A stretch of 64,000 bases of DNA, from NCBI GenBank assembly GCA_041391225.1, contig JAWKOL010000005.1, positions 62,001-126,000 of the forward strand, read 5' to 3'. Positions 58,967 to 64,000 of the stretch are shown piece by piece. The notes under the pieces are model-generated. The model searched no databases. It was not told where the DNA came from and was given only the letters and a program-made list of their open reading frames with translations. Made by a program: the position numbers and the translations under genes. Position 1 is the stretch's first letter. Every line of letters begins with the position of its first letter. This DNA comes from RI-153 sp041391225 (GTDB lineage Bacteria > Chloroflexota > Anaerolineae > Caldilineales > Caldilineaceae).

Positions 58967-59805
58967 CGTTGCGCGATGAGGTTGTCTGCCGGGCGCTAGG
59001 CTGAGGTAATTGAGCAGATGACGTTGAAGCAGGGAGAACCCCGCGCTGTCGCCGTCGATGATCAGGTGATCAGCGTCCACTTCGTGGTACTGGAAAGTGT
59101 CTCCGAGCCGCTGCACAAGCAGCCGTGTGTTGTTCAGGCCAACCACCAGGTCGTTGTTGCCCTGTACGACGATGCCGGGAACTGTGAGTTCGGCGGCGTT
59201 TTGGTAGGCCATGCGCCCGACGGCGTGTAGCCCATCGAGCAGCGCACTGGGGATCGACAACCGGCGCAGTTCGTCCTGTACGGCTGGGTCGTCGAGATCG
59301 ATGTCGGGCATGAAGTTGTACACGCCTTCTCGTACCTTGGGATCACTGAAATCGGCGCGACGGAACGGTTTGAAGGAGCGAAAAATCAGACGCAGTACCG
59401 GCCATATTCGGTTCTGCCAGGAGCCGCCCAGCCGCCAAAACGGCGAAATCAGCACCAACTGATCCGGCCTTTCCAGGCGAGCGGCGTTGATCGACACCGC
59501 ACCGCCCATGGAATACCCCACCAGCACCACGCGGCGATACGTTCGGCGTAGCTCGCGGGTCTTCTCGGCGGTGGCGTTGATCCAGTCTTGCGGGGTGTAG
59601 TCAGCGATGCGCGGCATCTCGGGGCCGAAACCGGGCAACAGCAACCCATGCACCGTCCACCCGGCTTCATTCAGCATCTTGGCCACCGAGCGCATCTCTG
59701 CCGGTGTGCCGGAAAGCCATGTACAAGCACCGCTGCCGCTTCGCCGCCTTCCCAGTGGAAGGAGCGATGTTCTTCTCCTTGGAAGGGTGAAAACGTGTCG
59801 ATCAT
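58967..59805 (-). CDS. Alpha/beta hydrolase (lipase/esterase type), frame break near the start
   Basis: The N-terminus MIDTFSPFQGEEHRSFHWEG then VLVHGFPG joins, after a one-base deletion near 59730, to GTPAEMRSVAKMLNEAGWTVHG. The nucleophile is in LVGYSMGGAVSI, the acid in IVVQGNNDLVV and the His in DADHLII. This resembles carboxylesterases such as Est30 and monoacylglycerol lipases. The 3' end is uncertain because the frame runs on past the expected end into the CruF-like gene; it probably stops near 58967-59000. The start overlaps the next upstream gene by 4 nt. Confidence 0.82.
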
Positions 59806-60269
59806 AGGGGCCGATCCTCTTCAGCCGCCGGCTGTGGATCGTTGAGCAGCAAGGCGTGGATCAGATCGAAGGCAAAGAGAAATGCGCCCTGCGCCACAAC
59901 GCCCCAACCATGACCGGCCCAACCGCGGCGCTGCGGATCGGGGCGACGCGCCCACCAGGCGCCGCCGATCATGTAGAGGACGTCCAAACCGGCGTTGATC
60001 CAGAGCAGGCGGCGCAGATTGTGCGTTTCTTTGCGTTGTACGGCTGCGTCTTGGGCATCGGCGTTGCGGCTGCGCCGTTGCGACGCAAACCAGCCGCCCA
60101 GCGCGATGGCGGCGTCGATGACACCCCACGCCACTGCTTGCTGACCGAAGCCGCGTCGATCTGCGCTGTCTTTGCGCATGAGCCAGGCGCCGGACACAAC
60201 GCTGAAGACGCTCCAAAGCAGCAGCCGTTGCGATACCTGGCGTTGAAAAGTGAAAATCTCTCGCATCAT
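59802..60269 (-). CDS. Small four-helix membrane protein of unknown function
   Basis: The 155-residue protein has helices at about 10-30, 45-63, 88-105 and 120-140, with repeated pattern GFGQQAVAWGVIDAAIALGG and GWAGHGWGVVAQGAFLFAFDLIHALLL, suggesting an internal duplication. I recall similar DUF6992-like proteins but no function. The ATG at 60269 overlaps the preceding stop (ATGA-type overlap), and its own end overlaps the hydrolase gene. Confidence 0.75.
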   Translation of the reverse strand: MMREIFTFQRQVSQRLLLWSVFSVVSGAWLMRKDSADRRGFGQQAVAWGVIDAAIALGGWFASQRRSRNADAQDAAVQRKETHNLRRLLWINAGLDVLYMIGGAWWARRPDPQRRGWAGHGWGVVAQGAFLFAFDLIHALLLNDPQPAAEEDRPL

Positions 60270-61003
60270 GGCATCCTTCGCGGGCGGCAGGGCAGATCGC
60301 CGCCCAGTATCCGATGTCGAAGTTCCTGTAGCACGGTGCAGGTGGACAGTTGCGACGCATCGCTGGCGCCAGCGTCCGCGTCCACCGGCGTCCAATAGTT
60401 GGGCAGTTTGATGGCGAAAAGCGGATCGCCGCCTGGAACCTCGCGATCCCCAACCACCAACACATAGCGCCCCATCTGCGCCGGCGCATCCCACACAATC
60501 AGCGTGTACGTACCATCTGCGGGCATCGTCACACGCGTCTGCTGTCGGCGCCAATACGAAGTTCGGCTAAACGGCTCGAAGAATGCGCTTGCCTGCGTAG
60601 GCGCGAGAAAGAGATCGAAACCGTTGTCCGCATTTATCAGGCTTTGTGCGCTTGGGGGCAGTAATGCTTTTTCCTTTTGCGGCAGACCAGGGCCAATCAG
60701 CGCGATGGTGGGCGCGAATTCATCCTGGCCCGCGATCTGTGGGATCGTCATGCCGATGAGGACGCGCGTCCCCTCGGCGGCGGTGAATGTGAAGAAGTCA
60801 ACGTCGTCCTCTGCGTCGAGGGTGGCGTAGAGCGCAGTTGAAATCGTAGGATTGGCAATCGAAAGCGTGCGCTCGGCAGATAGATCTTCTTCTTCGAAGA
60901 TCGGTTGGTGCGCCGAAGCCATCGACGTAGAGATCGTAGCCAGCAGCAGGATCAGCACTGGCGTGTACAGCAGCCGAAGCGGCCACCTCGTGGCGTTGCG
61001 CAT
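60266..61003 (-). CDS. Secreted protein with a PPC-like beta domain
   Basis: The 245-residue product starts with a signal peptide (LLYTPVLILLLATISTSMASAHQ). The mature part has a pre-peptidase C-terminal-like pattern: ALYATLDAEDDVDFFTFTAAEGTRVLIGMTIPQ and MPADGTYTLIVWDAPAQMGRYVLVVGD. It is likely an extracellular or periplasmic-side binding protein. ATG 61003 follows AGGGAGC; longer in-frame starts would overlap the preceding terminator. It starts an operon with the four-helix protein, the hydrolase, the CruF-like gene and plsY. Confidence 0.75.
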   Translation of the reverse strand: MRNATRWPLRLLYTPVLILLLATISTSMASAHQPIFEEEDLSAERTLSIANPTISTALYATLDAEDDVDFFTFTAAEGTRVLIGMTIPQIAGQDEFAPTIALIGPGLPQKEKALLPPSAQSLINADNGFDLFLAPTQASAFFEPFSRTSYWRRQQTRVTMPADGTYTLIVWDAPAQMGRYVLVVGDREVPGGDPLFAIKLPNYWTPVDADAGASDASQLSTCTVLQELRHRILGGDLPCRPRRMP

Positions 61004-61056
61004 GGGTTGCTCCCTTCGTGCAAGTCTTAAACCAAAAGTCCTCAAACTAAAAGAAG

Positions 61057-61083
61057 TGGCCTGCCAAAGCATACGGCAGGCCA
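61057..61083 (-). terminator. Hairpin after the B12-type regulator gene
   Basis: TGGCCTGCC (61057-61065) pairs exactly with GGCAGGCCA (61075-61083) around a 9-nt loop. On the minus strand it is followed by CTTCTTTTAG, a weak T-run, so it probably terminates the regulator transcript. Confidence 0.55.
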
Positions 61084-61121
61084 ATCTAAATCTGTTGTGA
61101 TGTAACGTGCCTTCGCAACTT

Positions 61122-62505
61122 CTAGGTGTGGAGGCCGTTCTTCGAACCATTGATCTTGGTTCTGCTCTGGCTCCCACCTGAAAACCCGTTTTCAGTGGCG
61201 GCATCGATGGCGGCGCCGGCATTTTCGAGCCAGACGACGATGGGCTGCCCCTCGTGGCTCAGGTACTCGGCTGTGGCCTGGGCATATGCCTTGAGCCAGC
61301 GCGCCAGACTTGCGTGACTCAGGCGATGGTTATCGAGCATCGCCTTGGTCCAGTCGATGTCGAAACTCAGTAGATCGAGATTGCCCAACTTGAGCGCCGA
61401 GACCACGTTCTGGGCCAGGTTCAGGTTGGCCGACGAGAGCTGACTCGGCGTGATCGGATCTGTGTGCATCAACTGCGACACGCGGGCGTTGATGGGCAGC
61501 AGATTGATCTGGAAATCCGAAAGCGCAGATCTGAAGACGGCGGGAATCGGCTTCGGCGTCGGCATCGGCGGCGACATGGGTACCAGATCCTGGATGTGAT
61601 CGAGGGCGCCCTTGATGGTTTCACCGAGGAAGTGACCGGGTATCCGGTCGCGCAGGCTTTCGATTTCTGTGAAGATGCGGCCGCCAAACCCTACCGGCAC
61701 GCCTTTCTGGTGCAGCAACTCGGCCATGTCCTTGAGAGCAGCGGCTGTCTGTAGCCGCTGGGCCGTCAGGATCACCAGGTGTGGGCGTACCATCTCCACA
61801 CTGCTTTCCAGCCGTTCGATGGGTACGTTGGAGCCAAGGTAGATCGTCTCCCAACCGCGACGGCGTAGCAACAACTGAAGTAGCGCCTGCCCAAAGACAT
61901 GTTCTTCGCCGGGCGGGCAGGCCATCAGGATGCGCCCTGTGCGTGGGCAGCGGCGACGCACCCAGCATGGCATCGATGCGCCGCATGGCCAGCGCCGACG
62001 CAAAGTGCTCCTGCTGCACCGAGACGGTTCCTTCGTACCAACCTTCGCCGATGATCTGTAAGCCCTTCTGCAAAACTTCGATGCAGACGGTCTCTACAGG
62101 GTACACGGCAAACGCTTGCGCGAGCGCCCGTTCAGAGGATCGTTCATCAAAAGCAAGGCATGCTTCGATCCAATTCTTGCGGATCGAGCGAACCTCTTCG
62201 CCTTGCATCGAAAGGAGCGAGTTGCTGGTCAACGAGTATTCGGGGACACGAAGCGGATCTCGTCCTTCTTTTTCGATGCTGCGCCAAAGGTCGACAGCGC
62301 GACTGATTGTCAAGCCTTCGTCTTGGCGTGCCATCAGCCACAGCAACGTATCGATATCACGTTGTGAATAGAGCCGATGCCCGCCAGAACTACGATCTGG
62401 TTCTGGCAGACCGTAGCGGCGCTCCCACGCACGCAGCGTATCAGGCTTGATCCCAGTCTCCTGGACCACAGCTTTCAGATTAAATGTTGGTGTATCCCGA
62501 TCCAT
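61122..62505 (-). CDS. MerR-type, cobalamin-binding light regulator (CarH/LitR-like), one frame break
   Basis: The N-terminal MerR helix-turn-helix is LKAVVQETGIKPDTLRAWERRYGLPEPDRSSGGHRLYSQRDI. The middle helical bundle contains W-x9-EH (WYEGTVSVQQEH), the hallmark of adenosylcobalamin photoreceptors. After a one-base error near 61950 a B12-binding fold follows with GEEHVFGQ (ExHxxG, His ligand), YLGSNVPIERL and VGFGGRIF. A C-terminal extension of about 130 residues after the B12 fold is unusual for CarH. AAGGAGG lies 6 nt before ATG 62505. It is divergent from phytoene synthase and probably represses it in the dark. Confidence 0.88.
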
Positions 62506-62590
62506 CAGGGCCTCCTTTGGCACCTACTGGAGGAAAATTTGCTGACTATCGAGCAAGGCTCGAAAGGTAACTGCCTCCATCTTATCTTAT

Positions 62591-62758
62591 TTGTTAAGAT
62601 ATTGTCCAGTGACAAACCGCTTAAAACACTTTGTGTTCAGTTTTTCTAGCTAAACTTTATCGCTTGTCTAATTAAATCAGCCTGACATGGTTTTGTCAAG
62701 ATATTTTGTCCACATATCGCGATAATGTCTTGACAAAAACTTTTCAGTGTGATAATTT
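62591..62758. promoter_or_regulatory. Divergent promoters with three TTGTYAAGAYATT operator-like sites
   Basis: Sites: TTGTTAAGATATT (62591-62603), TTGTCAAGATATT (62693-62705) and, inverted, AATGTCTTGACAA (62724-62736). The second overlaps the -35 TTGACA (62699-62694) of the regulator, whose -10 TTTAAT (62676-62671) is 17 nt away. The third overlaps the -35 TTGACA (62730-62735) of phytoene synthase, with -10 GATAAT or TAATTT at 62751-62758. A regulator bound here would block both promoters. Confidence 0.7.
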
Positions 62759-62844
62759 GTCCTCACTAGACGTTGCGCCATGTAGAGCAACTGTCGCACT
62801 GCAATTTCCCACACAAATGGTACAGTCCCTCGCCGGAGATCGTC

Positions 62845-63828
62845 ATGACGCTTAAGTCGCACTCCTGGGAGCACCCGTTGCTTTCACTGGCGCATGAAGC
62901 CTGGCATTCGGCTTCCACGCCCCCTGTTCTACCCATTCAAAGTGCAGCGGAACTGGAGCAGGCATATGCGCACTGTGACTCCTTAACGTCTGTGCATAGC
63001 CGTTCGTTTCACATGGCATCTCACCTGTTGCCGCCGACCAAACGGCGGGCGGCGCGTGCGCTCTATGCCTTCTGCCGCGTCACCGACGACATCGTAGATG
63101 AGATCCCGATTCACACTGTACAGGACGTTGACGCCGTTCGCACTTCGTTGGACGAATGGCGACGTCGCGCGCTGTCGGCCAATGCCGATATCAACGATCC
63201 TGTCATCGCGGCGTGGACGGATACACGCGCCCGTTATCACATTCCCCAACGCTATGCCGAACAATTGATCGCCGGCGTCGCCCACGATCTGGCGCATAGG
63301 CGCTACCAGACCTTCGAGGAGCTGTCGGCCTACTGCTACGGCGTTGCCTCGACGGTGGGGCTGATGAGTATGTGCATTATCGGCTTCGCCGGTCCTCAGG
63401 CGATCCCATACGCGGTGAAGTTGGGGGTTGCACTGCAAATGACCAACATCCTGCGCGATGTGGGGGAGGATTGGTGTTCGGGGCGCCTCTATCTGCCGCA
63501 AGAGGAATTGGCGGCGTACGACCTTGGCGAAGAGGACATCGACGCCGGGCGCGTCGACGAACGCTGGCGGGCGTTTATGCGCTTCCAGATTGCGCGCAAC
63601 CGTCAGATCTACGCTGAAGCCTGGTCGGGCATTGCTCTGCTCGACAATGACGGGCGCTTTTCTATCGCGGCTGCCGCTGATCTCTACCGCGGCATCCTCG
63701 ACGACATCGAAGCGCACGATTACGATGTGTTCAGCCGCCGTTCTTATGTGACCACTTGGGGCAAGGTTCGTCGGTTGCCGACTATCTGGTGGCGGAGCCG
63801 CTCTGTAAGACTGCCCGCGCTGTCATAG
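62845..63828 (+). CDS. crtB: Phytoene/squalene synthase family protein
   Basis: The enzyme couples two prenyl diphosphates head to head, producing phytoene (C40) or a C30 analogue. The 327-residue protein has SRSFHMASHLLPPTKRRAARALYAFCRVTDDIVDE with the first Asp-rich motif and NILRDVGEDWCSGRLYLPQE with the second. Substrate length cannot be read from sequence; the CruF-like gene 4 kb away favours carotenoids. The ATG at 62845 has GGAG at a good distance; the earlier in-frame ATG at 62773 would place the start right at the transcription start. The C-terminus appears complete. Confidence 0.93.
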   Translation: MTLKSHSWEHPLLSLAHEAWHSASTPPVLPIQSAAELEQAYAHCDSLTSVHSRSFHMASHLLPPTKRRAARALYAFCRVTDDIVDEIPIHTVQDVDAVRTSLDEWRRRALSANADINDPVIAAWTDTRARYHIPQRYAEQLIAGVAHDLAHRRYQTFEELSAYCYGVASTVGLMSMCIIGFAGPQAIPYAVKLGVALQMTNILRDVGEDWCSGRLYLPQEELAAYDLGEEDIDAGRVDERWRAFMRFQIARNRQIYAEAWSGIALLDNDGRFSIAAAADLYRGILDDIEAHDYDVFSRRSYVTTWGKVRRLPTIWWRSRSVRLPALS

Positions 63829-64000
63829 ACCCCCCTTGTAGATGGCTCGGTTAGATGGATCGGTGGTTTCGCTCATTTCATTTTTGGTCATTTCCGGTGA
63901 TATTGCTAGGATATACGCCATCTTAACCTAGGCGCATTTCCTCTGTTCTGTACCGGAGCGATGAGGATGCCTTCTTCTTACAGTTCACCCAAACCGCATG
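63829..64000 (+). other. Spacer and possible start of the next gene
   Basis: After crtB, about 130 nt hold no gene. At 63961 ATG, preceded by CCGGAGCG, opens a frame MRMPSSYSSPKPH that runs off the window. It could be the next carotenoid gene, but 13 codons do not allow identification. Confidence 0.3.

Overview
The window reads as a chromosomal segment of a Chloroflexota bacterium, probably from the Anaerolineae/Caldilineae side. The clues are high GC, frequent GTG/TTG starts, adjacent class II HMG-CoA reductase and HMG-CoA synthase genes (mevalonate route), a b6-type cytochrome bc operon, carotenoid genes with a B12-type light regulator, a subtilase ending in NSVNW repeats, and a cupredoxin ending in a Thr/Pro/Ala tail plus YLPWV. 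Taxonomy is inference. No rRNA, tRNA, CRISPR array or intact transposase gene was seen.

Layout. 1-8.6 kb: membrane proteins, a PrsW-like protein, RNase D, an SMR-like protein, FtsH, a rhodanese, 6-phosphofructokinase and an ICMT-like methyltransferase. 8.6-16 kb: an ABC exporter, a candidate selenoprotein of the glycine/betaine reductase B family, and an orphan set of complex-I/antiporter-like membrane subunits. 16-19 kb: mvaA and mvaS. 19-26 kb: a YceI/TetR divergent pair, an HNH module, a dienelactone hydrolase and two ABC-F proteins. 26-33 kb: cytochrome c, cytochrome b and Rieske genes, then valS with a T-box leader. 33-43 kb: SanA-like, PhoU, a chimeric glycosyltransferase/epimerase remnant, GreA-C/Smr small genes, a large CHAT protein, and a DUF4129-DUF58-MoxR operon. 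43-47 kb: ATP-grasp/alpha-E/transglutaminase cluster. 48-51 kb: a PadR-controlled ABC transporter. 51-56 kb: subtilase remnant, solute-binding lipoprotein with a hybrid histidine kinase, and an APH(6)-like kinase. 56.7-64 kb: cupredoxin, PlsY, CruF-like protein, hydrolase, small membrane and secreted proteins, a CarH/LitR-type regulator and divergent phytoene synthase.

Two themes cut across the window. First, many genes are interrupted by single-base indels although their protein similarity continues in another frame. The indels cluster (about 8.6-13 kb, 21.6-25.5 kb, 51-56 kb), while 26-34 kb and most of 35-51 kb are nearly clean. This looks like local consensus error more than gene decay, except for the chimera at 34.8-35.3 kb. 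Second, intergenic spaces carry several families of dyad repeats: heptamer tracts of the ATTGGGG/GATTGAC type, GTGGACACGGATT hairpins, and a GGAGTGAGCACGCCC palindrome present three times, once inside a MITE-like element with 15-bp terminal inverted repeats.

Functionally, the mevalonate genes, phytoene synthase, CruF-like protein and B12 regulator point to light-controlled C30/C40 terpenoid synthesis, and the bc complex to an electron-transport chain. The best candidates for new biology are the UGA-containing redox protein with a SECIS-like hairpin, the orphan antiporter-like subunits, and the CHAT protein with its N-terminal sensory-like region.
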